Shown here: one piece after another, positions 1 to 12,200 of the stretch | Numbering within the stretch: the first letter of the stretch is position 1 | How the letters are laid out: each line of letters starts with the position of its first letter | The notes under the pieces: model-generated | What the model was told of the DNA's origin: nothing | What the model saw: only the letters and a program-made list of their open reading frames with translations | The model's database searches: none | Program-made: the position numbers and the translations under genes | DNA from: Ryuthela nishihirai | Lineage: Eukaryota > Arthropoda > Arachnida > Araneae > Heptathelidae | Length of the DNA: 64,000 nt | Direction: 5' to 3' | NCBI GenBank assembly: GCA_038380435.1 | Contig: JAWZYU010000011.1 | Coordinates: 79,667,501-79,731,500, forward strand

Positions 1-2833
1 AGACTTTGGTAGAACATCTCTCTTAGAGTGAGTACATTCAGTAAGTTTTTCAAATTCCACACCTACCACAATGCTGGGTTGCCAAATTTAGAGAAAGTTT
101 TACTGAAACATTTTGCTTAAAAATGGTTATATGTGAAAAAAAAGCAGAATGCTTTTTGTCCAGCTTTATGAAGTTAAAAACGTTTAGCTTTGTATATCAG
201 TTTTCTTCACCATATCATAATCTTTAAAATATTCTTATTTCTTGTGTAAACAAAACTCCTGTTTTTCAGTATTATAAAAATATTTCTCTCCCCATTGAGT
301 CTGGAGTAATCAAATTGTGAAGCCTATCTGAAATTGCCTTTTTTCAGTTTTTGATTATATGAAACAATATATTCTATCTAGTAAACCTCATGTCAGCCGT
401 ATCTTGATTATTATGTCATGATGCTAGTTTTTCAAACGTTGAGAACTTGCAGAAACAGTTGTGCAGCAATAACAAACTCTTCTGTTTTATTGGTTTTTGA
501 AATAATTTGTTAGGTGCAAAAAGTGGTGGGTTAAAGGGGAGTATAACTGATATTTTGGAAATTTTAAAATATATGTATCAATCAGAATTCGACATATATG
601 ATTTAACTTTGATGATCAGAGGAAAACTGATTTTGACATCTAAAGTGTTTTGGGACATTTGCAAAATGTGAAATTTTTGGCTGATTTTTACAGATGGTTG
701 TCATACCCACAGAAATGGTTCTTGCACCAATAGAACCACACACAGCACCATGGCCAAAATAGACATAACTATTTCTGGTCAAGCAAGGCGTAGGCTGTTG
801 CCAAATTGGAAGTTTTTTTTTCATTTCAGTTTATTCTAGTAAAATGCTGAATTAAAGAAATGGATCACGTTAATTCCAATAGTTTATGTAGTAATTTTAT
901 GGTTAACATAACTTCATAATTGCATAAAATTACTATTGTGTAAACATTCTCATTATTTTTCCAACTTTACTCTTTATTATTTAATTATATATATATTTTA
1001 GACAATTTGAATTTTTTACATGCTTTTATAACTTATTTAGATGTTATTGCTCTTATAACATCCTTTAGAATGGTGGTGGTCATGTAGACTCAGCATCTAA
1101 AATGAAGAAGATTATGGAAGGAGTTAGGCTTGCTCTTGAAGTCTAATTATGTTGTATGAAGCATACTGTTCAAGATATCAGTAAGGTATTTATTCAGTAT
1201 AATTTCTGCTTTTATTTTTGCTATCAAGTTATGTTTAATATCTGATCCTTAACTCATTCAGGGTCCAGTGTTTGTAATGAAAGACCCAACTTTTTTTTTC
1301 AGGTAACACAACTTATGCCTTTCTGATTTCATGAAAATAATATCTCTGACCAAAATGAGAAATGTTAAATAAGGCTTTTTCAGAGTGATGTAGTGAAAAA
1401 AAATTTAATAGTTCAATTTAAGATTAAATTTTGAGAAAATTAATGAACAAAAATCATTGCATTGCATATCAATAAATAAAAATATCTGAATAATGTAAAA
1501 AGACTACAAAAAACTTATTTTCAATTCTTTATGTGTAATATATCTTTAAAACAGGGCCAATATTGCTTAAAGTGACTGCACTGTTCACAATTCCTCTTGG
1601 CTGATTTATTTATATAGTTTTTTGTAGTTCACACCATACATTTTTTTTTCATTTGGCTCTTGCACTTTGGAGCTGCTCAGAGGTAAAACAACCCAACATG
1701 CATTTTTTGTGAAAGTTCTTGGTGAGGTGCATTAACCCTTTCCATGTTGAAGCAGTATTAATAAGTTTCATTTTTTTAATTCTAGTGACCTGGAAAGTAA
1801 ACATTGTTACCATGTACAAGATCGTAAAAAAATTACTTTCCACACTGTTTCTAATCAAATACAAAAATAACATTTAAATTTACGATACATATTTGGTGCT
1901 TGTTGATTCTGTTTGAAAATCTATTTAGTTGTGTTCGTATGCACATGTTCAGTCACTGTAAATAGCATCAAATAGCTATGCTTTGGTTTACACCTTTATT
2001 CTGCCTACCTTATGTAGATGTTGATCAGTTGTGAGTACCAATATTCTGATCTACTTATCTCTCTAACAGAGTTATAATGCTTTCTAAACTTTTAAAGTAA
2101 TATATTGATTTTATTCCTACCAGAAATTGCATCATCCAGGAACTGTGCACATCACTTTCAGTCAATGTTTTTGCAGACTTTTGATTTTAAAGACTTCTAG
2201 AAGCATTGAAATAAAAAAAGAATTATTTTGTATTGCTTCTCAAATGTATACTACAATTAGAAAGAACAATTAATTTAAAACAATAAAAAAACTGTTAGTG
2301 ATCTTTAATGATATATCGAAAATCAGAAGATAATATATATCTGATATCAGAAGAATCAAAGGATTATGCAATTTGCCTAAAAACACAATTTTTAAAAGGT
2401 AGCACTTATTTTAGTGATACTTTTGATAACATTTCAATCAAATGCACTAATTAATATTAAGAAATTTTTTTTGCCAAAAATTTTCTGCAATTTAAAAATT
2501 AAGCTTTTCCATAGCAGTTACACAACTTTATACTAAAATGATTCATTCTCAATTTCAGTGCTTCAGTTAAACAGTAAAAAGTACTCTGAAATATTTTTAT
2601 TCTGGTTTTTTTCACAGTTTGTTATTTCTTTTTAGATATATTTTTCAGTTTTTATTTAAATTAACTTGTTTTTAAAGCAAAATTATTTTATCATGCTACT
2701 TTCCATAGGCTAAGAGTGCCAATCACCAAAATTCTAAGCATTAGCATTACGTGTTATTTGAATAAATGGCCAAAAAACTTTAAAATAATTTAAATACAGC
2801 TACAACAATTTAATTCCACGATAATGCTGTGAT
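1..2833. other. AT-rich stretch without a recognisable gene
   Basis: I see no coding region here. The sequence is A/T-rich with homopolymer runs, and the short open frames look like chance. The only recognisable item is a 26-bp SINE tail fragment at 1,672-1,697. Confidence 0.6.
1672..1697 (+). repeat. SINE tail fragment
   Basis: This matches the last bases of the SINE family seen complete at 31,805-32,182 (GCTCAGAGGTAAAA followed by ACCCAAC). Nothing upstream matches the SINE body, so it is a short 5'-truncated remnant. Confidence 0.45.
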
Positions 2834-3093
2834 ACAGTATAAAACCTCTGATGTTAAATACTGTCCAAGTATAGAATGAGAAACTAAATATGTTCACTTC
2901 AATTATTAGTGACTCTAGTTATCTTTACTTGTGAAGATTATTTTTAGAGTTAATTTGTATACTATAATGTAAATTTTATGGTATATGGGTATTTAAGTAT
3001 GCCTTGGGGGCAAAAGGGTCTGTTAAGGTGCTTGTTATTGTAAAGCACTCCTCTATACTTAGAAAGTATCTAACATCAGAGGTTTTATATTGT
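2834..3093. mobile_element. MITE-like element with 40-bp terminal inverted repeats
   Basis: Bases 2,834-2,873 and 3,054-3,093 are inverted copies of each other with about five mismatches. Both contain TAAAACCTCTGATGTTA. The 180 bp between them holds no reading frame. The size (260 bp), terminal inverted repeats and lack of coding capacity fit a non-autonomous DNA transposon. The flanks show no convincing target duplication, so the superfamily is undetermined. Confidence 0.6.
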
Positions 3094-3295
3094 GGAATTG
3101 TTGGCCAAAAAAAGGTAGAGAAAACTAAATGAATGAAAGATTTAAGCATTAATAGAAATATTGAACTGTATTTGAATAATAAATTAATTTAGGAAAAAAA
3201 TGGAAAAATTATTTTTTAAATTTACTGAAATTAAAAATAAATTTTAAACTAAGATTAAATAAACACTTGAATCTTATCTGTTATTATGCCCACAT

Positions 3296-3965
3296 AGAGG
3301 ACTCTGATGAGGACAAGAAAGATTCATTTTACAGATAACTTCAGGATATTTTGAATTCTGCCAATAAAGGGTCTATTTCTCTTGTGCTAAGTGACTTCAA
3401 TGCTAAAGATGGTGCTGATTCTGACCTTTGGGAAGGAGTTTTAGATCCCTTTGGCATTCACACTTCCAATGGCAATGGGGAATGTCTCCAACAGGTAAGT
3501 AAACTTAATGGTTTGCGAATAACTAATACGTACTGCAAACACTGCAGCATTTATAATATACATGGGTTTCACTTAATGTTTGCACAGGAATATGATAAAT
3601 TATATTTTAATTAACAGCAAATGGGCTAGCTCATTTAGGAATAATACCAGATCATATAGGAGAGCCAAAATTGGGTGATCATTACCTGGTCAAAAGTGTC
3701 TTGTAACTGAAGCTTAAGAAATGTTGTGCTAAGGTTAAGAAAATTAACTTTAACTCTGAAAGTCATGGTGTGCTTATTACTGAAGTTAAGAATGAATGGG
3801 TTCAGCTTTAAGACTTTTCTTGAAACAAATAGTATTGTTTTGCATATACAGGGGACAGTTATTTGCATGATAAGGTTATGGAGCTTATTTTTGAAAGAAG
3901 GAATTGCAGGAATAATTTGAATCAACACCTTACTAGTTCTAACAGACAGCATTACAAAGTGCAAG
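3296..3965 (+). pseudogene. RTE LINE endonuclease fragment (degenerate)
   Basis: This reads as a decayed copy of the endonuclease part of the RTE LINE found complete at 12,642-15,812. It carries the acidic run EDSDED, then LVLSDFNAKDGADSDLW where the intact copy has LVLGDFNAKVGTDSDLW, and further on a match to the linker around ERRNCRN. It holds several frameshifts and stops (for example after 3,614). It stops at about 3,965, next to the 3' end of a second RTE fragment in the opposite orientation. Confidence 0.75.
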
Positions 3966-3973
3966 CAATTGAT

Positions 3974-4857
3974 AACACCATCGTCATCCTCAAGCAGCCA
4001 TGGACTATGGAGGTCCAACCAGACTGTGCAGTTTAATTCTCCAAGCATATCTGTCCTGAGCTACATCTACTGCATCCGGCCACTGCACCACAATTCTAAC
4101 TAGGTCCTGTTTGGCATTGTCTGCCCACTACATCCTAGGTATTCCCCTCTTTCTGTGGCCTTCAGGCACACAGTTCATAACCCTATTTGCCAATCTGTAA
4201 TTATCCATATGGGCAACATGCCAAACCAGCGGAGTCTCTCTGCACAAGATGCTGCTTAAAGGAGGTTGCAAACTCCTTTGCCTAACCTCATCATTAGTTA
4301 CAAAGTTGAACCACCTAATGCCCAAGATACTGCGCAAGCATCTGGAATCAAAGCCATCTAGTTTCCTGTTATCTCGTTTACAAAATGCCCAAGTTTCACT
4401 ACCATAACTAACCCTAGAAAGAACCAAACTATTATACAGTCTAATTTTAGTCTTTAGGTGTATTCGCCTATTTCTCCACACTCTCCATAGATTCTTAAAA
4501 GTCCCAGCAGCAATCCCTATTCATCTGTTAATCTCATGCTGCCCATCACCAGTATCTGTTACATAGCTCCCAAGATAATTAAACTGTGACACCTGCTCAA
4601 GACTGCAACCATTCAGATTAACTGAATCACAACCTGTCTGACCAATTTTCATCACATTAGTTTTCTCTCTGTTTATAACCAAACCTGCTTTACTACCAGT
4701 TTCATCAACATTTTGAATGAAAGAGTTCATCTCATCAACATCTTTTGCCAAAAGGGCTAAATCATCAGCATAATTTAAATCAGAAATTTTCATAACCTTT
4801 TCCTTGCAGTGAACTTTGCATTACATAATCAATAACCAAAGAGAAAAGGAATAAGCA
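3974..4857 (-). pseudogene. RTE LINE 3' fragment (RT end and C-terminal domain)
   Basis: This is the last ~880 bp of an RTE LINE of the same family as 12,611-16,255. Two stretches remain readable. 4,521-4,793 carries the RT active-site motif NYADDLALLAKDVDEM. 4,128-4,481 carries the C-terminal region (KTKIRLYNSLVLSRVSYGSETW). The 3' end at about 3,974 has the same imperfect GAT-rich tail as the full-length copy. It is 5'-truncated and broken by stops and shifts. Confidence 0.85.
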
Positions 4858-4904
4858 AAATATATCCTGAGAGCCCATAAAATCTAAAGGATTACAGGAA
4901 GAAA

Positions 4905-5332
4905 GCATATCCCTTCTACCAAGACACACTGTATAACATCGTTACTTGTGGTATTACTATACCCTAACACTCCAGTAGAAGTAGTAAATAATCTGTTCTG
5001 CTGCCACCTTATTAGAACAAATACGATTAATTAACAGCAAATGGGCAATAAATCTATGTGATTATTCCAACCACGTATCATAGATGGAATTATCCACACA
5101 CTGACTTTCGTAACAATCACCAACTATTTCAAAATCCAAAGCAAAATATACAAGAACATTACAGTCCCAATTGGCTCACCTCTATCTGGTATCTTGGCTG
5201 ACATCTCACTTCAATGCATCGAGCAGATGCTGCTAGAATATTATAGTGAAAATAGGCAATACTATCGATACTACATTGATGATGTACTCATAATTTATGA
5301 TACTATGAAGATTGACTGATAAATTGCAGACC
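4905..5332 (+). pseudogene. Penelope-like element A, reverse transcriptase (first part)
   Basis: The plus strand reads as the central RT of a Penelope-like element. Visible motifs are YPNTPVEVVNNL near 4,960, then VPIGSPLSGILADISLQ near 5,170 (the G-S-P-L-S-x-x-L-A-D-I signature) and YYIDDVLIIY near 5,270, the polymerase YxDD box. Stops are present, including near 5,320. The gene is interrupted at 5,332 by the gypsy element: bases 5,329-5,332 (GACC) recur at 17,026-17,029, where the PLE sequence resumes. The left part of the element is missing or unrecognisable. Confidence 0.75.
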
Positions 5333-6036
5333 TGTAACGCTCCAAATAAATGCAATAATGCTTTAAAGTTGGATCCTTCTTTTAATCCAATTAGTTTTAT
5401 GCTCCGGATAGCTGATACGGGCGCCAGGCAATAATTAACAAATTGCCAAAAAGGTAGACTAAGTTTAAAGTAGGGTTCAAAATGCCAGCGAGCATTAATG
5501 AGTAAATAGTTAGAATCAAAATTGATTGTCAAAAAGTCTAAATACCATTAATCTAGATTCGCGTTGCTCAAGAGAAAAAATTGTACAGACTCAAAAGGTT
5601 TAAAATAACAAACAGATTTATTTCCAAAATAGTTCAACTCACCAAGACATCAATGAAGAAGATACATTAAACTCAGTGCTTCTGCACTCTATACAACTCC
5701 TCACTCCTGTGCTACACGCACTGTGCTTGGTGCTACGCACCTTGTGCTTCTGCGACTAGCAAGTCACCGGTATAAAACCAAGAGCCGTACTGCACGCCGG
5801 GAAAGACTTTAACATAAAGTGAACGACTATAGCTATGATGCAAGAGGGGGTGTGTCCTTGTGCACGCGTTTAGCAGTGACAGTCGGAAGATCGGAGTTGC
5901 GCATGCGCAACTCACAACTATTGGAAATGAACGCTGTGATGCCAAAATGGATATAAAAATCCCCAAAATGATAAATATAACGTAAATTAAACAAAACTGG
6001 TTAAGGTAAAGCAAAAGTGAACGATGGGGCATCACA
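5333..6036 (-). repeat. 3' LTR of gypsy A
   Basis: This 704-bp LTR is nearly the same as 16,322-17,025. On the minus strand it begins TGTGATGCCCC and ends GCGTTACA. It carries the perfect 20-bp palindrome gagttgcgcatgcgcaactc at 5,894-5,913, which contains the NRF-1-type core TGCGCATGCGCA. A polypurine tract abuts it at 6,037. Confidence 0.93.
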
Positions 6037-6050
6037 ACTCCCCCTTCCAA
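6037..6050 (-). other. Polypurine tract of gypsy A
   Basis: On the minus strand the bases just before the 3' LTR read TTGGAAGGGGGAGT. This is the expected position and composition for the plus-strand primer of an LTR retrotransposon. A similar purine run lies 0.7 kb upstream at 6,734-6,750. Confidence 0.8.
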
Positions 6051-7699
6051 AGGGAGTCAAAAGATTTGACCTAACAAATTTTGACGAGCAATTTCGAATA
6101 AAGGACACATCTTACGTCATTTACACATGGCTGAACATAAATAAGTAAAAGTATGCTAGCGCAAATTTTGATATGACGAACTATTCTCACTTTGACACAA
6201 TTTTCCAGCACGACCAAAGGTACCTCCTCCCTTCTCCTCCTCCTAACAAAAATATGTAATTAACAGCTAACCTAGTGTCAATATATACCAGTGGCTGTGA
6301 CAGTTAACTGTATACTAGCATCATCGATCTACTAGTATCACATTCTGATACAAACTCGAAATTGGCATATCTTGAACTGTACAGAAAAAACAGGTTAATA
6401 AACTCCTAATCTTCCTAATTCTATAATGTTAAATACATGAAAAGAAAAAAAAAATTCATTACAATTGTTGTTAGCGGGGTAATAACTTCCGCTTATCCCC
6501 TAACCACAATAAAAAAGTACGTGAAAGCTAATTCTTCTCCTAAATCACATAAAAAAACAGGTATTCGAACACCGTTATCTCCTCCTAATTACATTCAAAC
6601 ACGCAAAGCTAAGAAAATTCAAAATTTGCAAACAAGCGGGATTGTAATCATCCGCTAATTCTTCTCCTATTCACAGAAATCGCGATTTAGCTGAAATAAA
6701 AAATCATTAATTACCTCCCCCTTCAGAGCTAACGTCCCCCTCCCAAAGGAGTTATGCTGGTAACAACTCGGTCACCAGACTAGGCCATTTGGGGACAGCT
6801 CCAAAAAGGTACACAAAAAAAAAAACAAAATTCTGCAGTCATCATCATGGTCATCATCTATATATACCAATAAATACTGCCAATGTCATCCCAAAAATTA
6901 CGCATCATTGACACATAAATATCACTGATGACACTGAACAGATTTAAACACATATACATAAATCGTATCTAAGAATAAAGAAAAGAGTGTAAATAATTTA
7001 TAATATACGATAACATTTCATCCAATAACTTTTACATGAATCTCCTTTTTTTTTACATAAATTCACTTTGGAATGCACGTATTTTTCAATACAAATTTCT
7101 TAAAAATGAAAAAATATTAAATCACTAATTCTCTTTCACTCTCCTCATTCATATCCATAAACATTTTAGTTTCTAAACTTTCCAATATCGACTTACAAAA
7201 ATTTTCAGCTATCAGTCAGCTGAAACGAAAAAAATCTACAAAAATACATTTTAACTTACGTAAATACAATAACTAGAACTTCGATGAACAAGAATGCAAA
7301 AAAAAATTCTATTCACACAAGTATAAACTTGAACTACAATAATTTCACTTTCCAAAAATAAATATCGAACTCCAAAGTTTCAACAAGAATTTAAACATTG
7401 CTAACTATATAAATCACAATAAGCTTCTTCTTCATCTATTCCAGAGAAAAGAGAACATTTATAAATCAACAAGTGCCAGGTGAAAGAATAATAATATAAT
7501 TAAATTTCATTGTTGGCACTCCGTGGCGATAAATCATCCAGTTGGGTTCCGATGACATCCTTCCATCGTCGTTGGCTTATCTCGTTCAAGTCAAGTCGTC
7601 ACTGTAGATCTGGCTGGTGACGTCATCTTCGTTATGTTGGCTGCTTCGCTGCTGGTTGTTGCTCTGCAGGAATCAGGTCGTTGTTTCGTCGGCTTCTCG
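6051..7699 (-). other. Non-coding 3' region of gypsy A
   Basis: About 1.6 kb between integrase and 3' LTR, very A/T-rich, with no frame I can relate to env or another protein. It contains the second polypurine-tract-like run at 6,734-6,750. It could be a long 3' untranslated region or a completely decayed env; the sequence does not decide. Confidence 0.5.
6734..6750 (-). other. Second polypurine tract-like run
   Basis: On the minus strand this reads TCCTTTGGGAGGGGGAC, closely matching the terminal tract at 6,037-6,058 (CCCTTTGGAAGGGGGAG). It may be an extra plus-strand priming site or a remnant of an internal duplication of the LTR boundary. Confidence 0.4.
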
Positions 7700-8985
7700 T
7701 CACGCTCTTGACGTCGATGGAACAGCTGAATCTGGCTTTGTCAGTCTTTGTCCTGTCGTGTGCAATAGGTGATAATCTAATCTGTTCTTTTCTCTTCTGA
7801 TTGGTAAAGGTTCAACATCATCACCAGAGCCATCATTCTCTTGGGTTTGTTGTGGAGCATCTGCTTCTGATGTAGAAAATTCTATAGAAGTTTTATATCT
7901 TTTTATATTCACAACATTTAAAGTATCCTACTGAGGCATTAGTGGTCATATTGGCCAATTCATACAGAAGAGAAAGTTTCTTCCTTATAACATATGGTCC
8001 AGCATATAATGGTGCAAATTTCTTTATAAATCCTCTTTCTTTGTCACTCATGTGTTTTAATTAAAACCTTCTCACCTACTTTAAATTCCATATGTCGTCG
8101 TCTTTTATTATAATCTTCGCATTGCTTTTGTTGTGCTCATAGGGAATTATCTTGTGCCTTTGAAATGGCTCGAATATGCTGTTCTGTTCTAAACTCAATG
8201 GATTGTGGAGATGCAGGTTGGCCAATGAGTCTGTCCCAGGGTAATGTTAGTTCTCTTCCAAGAAATATCCTTGAAGGCGTGCATTTGGTGGTTTCATGTA
8301 ATGAAGTGCGTAAAGCAAAGGAAAACTGTTGCAAATATTTATCCCATGTACTATGTCTATTTTCAACGTAAGCAGCTATCATTCTACCAATATTTCGATT
8401 AACTCTTTCAGTCTGACTGAAATTTCATTTTGACTGAAAATTTGATTTTTCAGTCAAAATGATATGGAGTTGTATATATGTGCTTTATTTGAAACGTTTC
8501 ACATACTTCAGCAAGCACATTTGAAATGAATTGGGGCCCATTGTCTGAAACTATACTCTTGGGTACCCCGTATCTGCATATAAACTCATTTATAAATTCC
8601 TTTGCTACGATTGTTGCTGTTGCATTTCTAACAGGAAATATTTCGACCCATTTTGGAAAAATAATCTAAGACCAGAATATATTGGGATCCCACTTGCATT
8701 TGTGGATACGGGCCCATTAAATCCATGCCAACTAATTCCATGGGTTCATTGGAGATCGTACTTTTCATAAGACCACAAGGACGGTTCTGATCGAATTTCG
8801 TGGTTTGACAAATTAGGCATAGCTCTACATAGGTTTTTGTCTTTTTTCAAAGCTGGCCAATATGATCTTTTGGCCACTTTCTGATAGGTTTTCTGTGTAC
8901 CTAAATGTCCAGCTGAAGGTACATCATGTAATTCTCTTAGTACGTACTCTCTTAAATTCCTGGGAATAAATGGGCGATAACTGCC
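7700..8985 (-). pseudogene. Gypsy A integrase (broken)
   Basis: Integrase inserts the reverse-transcribed DNA into the host chromosome. The N-terminal zinc domain starts in the frame ending at 8,746 (HDVPSAGHLGTQKTY) and its Cys pair is split by a frameshift near 8,820. Core motifs are visible in different frames: GMDLMGP (first Asp), VSDNGPQF near 8,550 (second Asp), and ERVNRN near 8,400 (Glu). A 16-bp inverted duplication at 8,425-8,462 destroys the frame just before that Glu. The C-terminal part (8,137-8,382; FALRTSLHETTKCTPSRIFLGREL) is typical of gypsy integrases. A short acidic tail frame lies at 7,700-7,912. No chromodomain is evident. Confidence 0.88.
8425..8462. repeat. 16-bp hairpin that breaks the gypsy A integrase
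   Basis: Arms 8,425-8,440 and 8,447-8,462 are inverted copies with a 6-nt loop. The extra sequence introduces a stop and a shift just before the catalytic Glu of the integrase, so it probably arose after insertion. Confidence 0.8.
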
Positions 8986-10440
8986 TGTTTGACTCGGTCG
9001 TCTGCAGTAGTAAAAAATATCGTTAATTAATCTGAAATGTCTGGCTCTTCCAACAATACTTGAAGCTATACTAGGATCTAGAGATAATTCATCAGTTTTC
9101 AAATAATGATACACGTTTCCATAATCTAAATATCTTTGCTGTTCCTTAATTAAATGTTCCTTGTATTCGATGGGAACTATTGTGGTGAGTGAGGGAGCAA
9201 AAGGCTTATCTTCGAGCTCTGGCGTAACTTCTGCCGGCCATACGGGAGCATGGGATAATGCATCCGGTAGCTGATGTGCACTTCCCTTTCGATGCTCGAC
9301 CTTGAAATTAAATTCTTGTAGGCGTAATGCCCAGTGCATTAGACGACCTGTTAGATTGGTGGATGTCTGTAACCATTGTAAAGCAGCATGGTCGGTAAAA
9401 ATAGTAATGTCAGGTGTGTCTAATTGTATTTTAAATTTTTCTAGAGCCCATATTACACTTAGACATTCTTTTTCAGTCACTGTATAGTTTCTTTCAGTGT
9501 GACTCAAACTGTGACTGGCATACATGATAACATGTTCACAATTGTCATTCTGTACTTGGCTCAGTACGGCACCGAGACCGACATCGGAAGCATCAGTGTA
9601 GATGTAAAAGGGTTGCCTAACTGTGGCAAGGCCAACACGGGAGCATGACACAATGCATCTTTTAATGTCTGAAATGCTGTATTGCAAACAGGTGTCCAGT
9701 GGAACCGCTTTCGCTTTCGACGTAATTCACACAAAGGTTTGGCCAAATTAGCAAAATTGGGTACAAATTGTCGGTACCATCCACACATTCCTAAAAATCT
9801 ACTAAGTTGTTTCGAATTGCGCGGTGTGGGAAATCGTTCTGTGGCTTCGATCTTATTAGGTAATGTTCTTACTCCATCTGTATTAACATTGAAACCGAGG
9901 TATTGAACGTCCTCTCGGAGAAATGTGCATTTGGACAATTTTATGGCGAGTCCGGCTTCTCTCTTAACCTTGCAAATACCAAATTCAAATCATGTAGATG
10001 CTCTGAAAAATCAGTAGAAAAAATGACTATGTCGTCTAAGTATACTTCACAAATTTTTCCCTTTAGATCACCCAGAACTACGGACATAAGACGTTAAAAC
10101 ATGGCGGGTGCTCCTGATAAGCCAAATGGTAAGCAACGAAATTGGAATAATCCATCTTTTGTGAGGAAAGCTGTTTTGGGTCGATCTGGTGGATATACGG
10201 ACACCTGCCAATATCCTGAAGACAAATCTAGTGTGCTAATAAATTTCTTGCCTGCCAGTTGTGTTAGTAGATTCTGAATAATAGGTAATGGATATCTGTC
10301 GGGGACTGTAACAGCATTTAATTTTCGATAGTCTATGCAAAATCTCAAATCGCCAGTTTTCTTTTTAATGAGAACGACTGGTGAAGCCCAAGGGCTAAAA
10401 CTTGGCTCTATTATTCCATCCTTTAACATTTCTTTAATTT
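8986..10440 (-). pseudogene. Gypsy A reverse transcriptase and RNase H
   Basis: RT copies the element RNA into DNA and RNase H removes the template. RT blocks are readable at 10,094-10,429 (ASPVVLIKKKTGDLRFCIDYRKLN, then LPFGLSGAPAMF), the catalytic YLDDIVIFS near 10,040, and the thumb/connection at 9,561-9,938 (FLGMCGWYRQFVPNFA). RNase H runs from about 9,600 to 9,250 with YTDASDVGLGAVLSQ, TEKECLSVIWALEKF, FTDHAALQWL and PDALS. Short frame overlaps (9,561/9,687; 10,094) indicate frameshifts between the blocks, so no complete pol frame exists. Confidence 0.92.
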
Positions 10441-10449
10441 GTGTTGAAA

Positions 10450-11127
10450 TTATCTCTTTACTGGGAGGATAATTATATGTTTGCTGTAAACAGGTCTATT
10501 ATTGCCGGTGTCGATATGATGTTCTAAAATCTGACATCTACCAGGCTTGTTGTTAAAAAGTTCATAATTAGCATTGAGCAGAGTTTCTAACTTAACTCTC
10601 TCGCTATTTTCCAAATGAGCTTTGTCAGCATGTTTTCTAATGTCTGATTTTATCTGATCGATATCAAGTTTTTCTTTCATTGTTGCTTTTAATGAAATAT
10701 TATTATTGGCAAAATCAAATTCAATCAAGTGTTTTCGTATCGCATCTATTCCTATTAAAGAGTCATATAATAATTCATTTATTACTAAGAATTCAAGTCT
10801 TATCTCCACATTATTTAAAGTGATAGGTAACTCAACAGTTCCTTGTGGAAAACACTGCTTGGAAGCACAAGCTAAGTTCAAAGGTCCACCGGACCATGGC
10901 TGCAATTTCAGTTTACAATTTTTCTGAATTTTATCCCATACTTTCTTATGTTGACATGCAAGATCAGCTCCTGTATCAATGCGAGCTATGAATTTGGTCT
11001 TATCGTGATAAAGCTTCACAAAAGGTAAATGTAGGACATTATGTGTACCCACAGTAGCAAGACTTAACTCATGCTCTGCATGAGTTAAGTCTTGCTTTTC
11101 ATGAGGAACTTTGGCCTCTCGCTTCAA
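10450..11127 (-). pseudogene. Gypsy A retropepsin protease
   Basis: An aspartic protease matures the gag-pol polyprotein. The frame has the active-site motif ARIDTGADLACQ at about residue 47 and the conserved downstream ELLYDSLIGIDAIRKHL, which corresponds to the I-G-x-D/N flap end. It runs into the spacer before RT. A perfect 18-bp inverted repeat with a 5-nt loop lies inside the frame at 11,056-11,096, near the N-terminal edge of the domain, and may have been added after insertion. Frame breaks separate it from gag (about 11,150) and RT (about 10,440). Confidence 0.85.
11056..11096. repeat. Perfect 18-bp hairpin in gypsy A
   Basis: Arms 11,056-11,073 and 11,079-11,096 are exact inverted copies with a 5-nt loop. 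It sits inside the protease reading frame. Confidence 0.85.
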
Positions 11128-11139
11128 AGATTCCGTAGT

Positions 11140-12200
11140 TAGTTTCCCGAATTTTCATTCCTTCGATAACCATACTGTTCTGTGTGACCTAGTCGGCCAC
11201 AAAAATTACATCTGAAAAATTCTCGGGTTTGTTTAAACAAGTTTTAGGTGTAGTGTTATGGTTCGAAGCTTGACGTGGCAAAAAGTCTCTACTTCGTTCA
11301 TTTTGCATTACTTTAGGCGCGTTCGGCGCAAATTGTCGGGACCGTGTAAATTCCGGTCCCGACAGGGACCCGGGAGTCATTCTGCGAGACTCAACCTGAT
11401 AGCACTGCTTCGGCAGGAATGGCATCCAATGTTGGTTAAGTGTATTTGCTGCATATTCTGTTCTTGCAGTGTATTGCCGAGCCAATTTGACTAACTCTGC
11501 AATTGACTGCACATTTTGTACTTCTAGGAATTCTCTAATGGGCAAAAGCAATTGAGACAATATGCAATTTACAATATCAATTTCAGCGGCATCAACATCA
11601 TACAGCTGGTATAACTCTACTGTACCCCATATGAATTTTTCTATGTCGTCTCTTTCCCTTTGTCTTCATGAAAACAACTCTGTAGCTAGTTCTGTAAAAT
11701 CATTATAAGCCGGATATATGTCCATGATTTCGCTTTTGAATTCTTCCCAAAGTTCTATGCCATGACGACATCCTACGTTATTCCACCATTGCTTAGCACA
11801 TCCAATTAGGCAAGATACTGCTAAAACAACTTTTTTGTTGCTTGGCACTTCATGTAAACGGAAGTGCTCCTCCATGGACTTGACAAATGTCCATGATGAC
11901 GGACGTTTCGAACCGTCGAACCTTATCTCAGGTAAAGGCCAATTAACATAAGGACTATAGTTAATGGATGGGTTGGCAAATCGTTGCTGTGGCAGTTGAA
12001 AATACTCTGTTCTATCACTTACTTCTGGCGGAACAGAAAATGGAACCTTGCGTTCAAAGTTTCTTCGTTGGTGAACTGAAGTAGAATTGTCAGCAAATTT
12101 AGGGGTTGTTGTCGTTCCCCTTTTCTCCCGATTATCATCAAGCAGATTCATTAGCACTTCTGCTTCCATCATTACATCTTGCAATCTCTAAGTCAGGAGT
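11140..12200 (-). pseudogene. Gypsy A gag (capsid and nucleocapsid parts)
   Basis: 11,666-12,184 encodes a capsid-type region (LPEIRFDGSKRPSSWTFVKSMEEHF, then AKQWWNNVG), typical of gypsy gag. 11,189-11,560 continues it after a frame break. Near 11,200 a second frame reads CNFCGRLGHTEQYGY. This matches a CCHC zinc knuckle (C-x2-C-x4-H-x4-C) except that the last Cys position is Gly, so the knuckle is damaged. The intended start is not certain; the RTE insertion lies upstream between gag and the 5' LTR. Confidence 0.75.
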
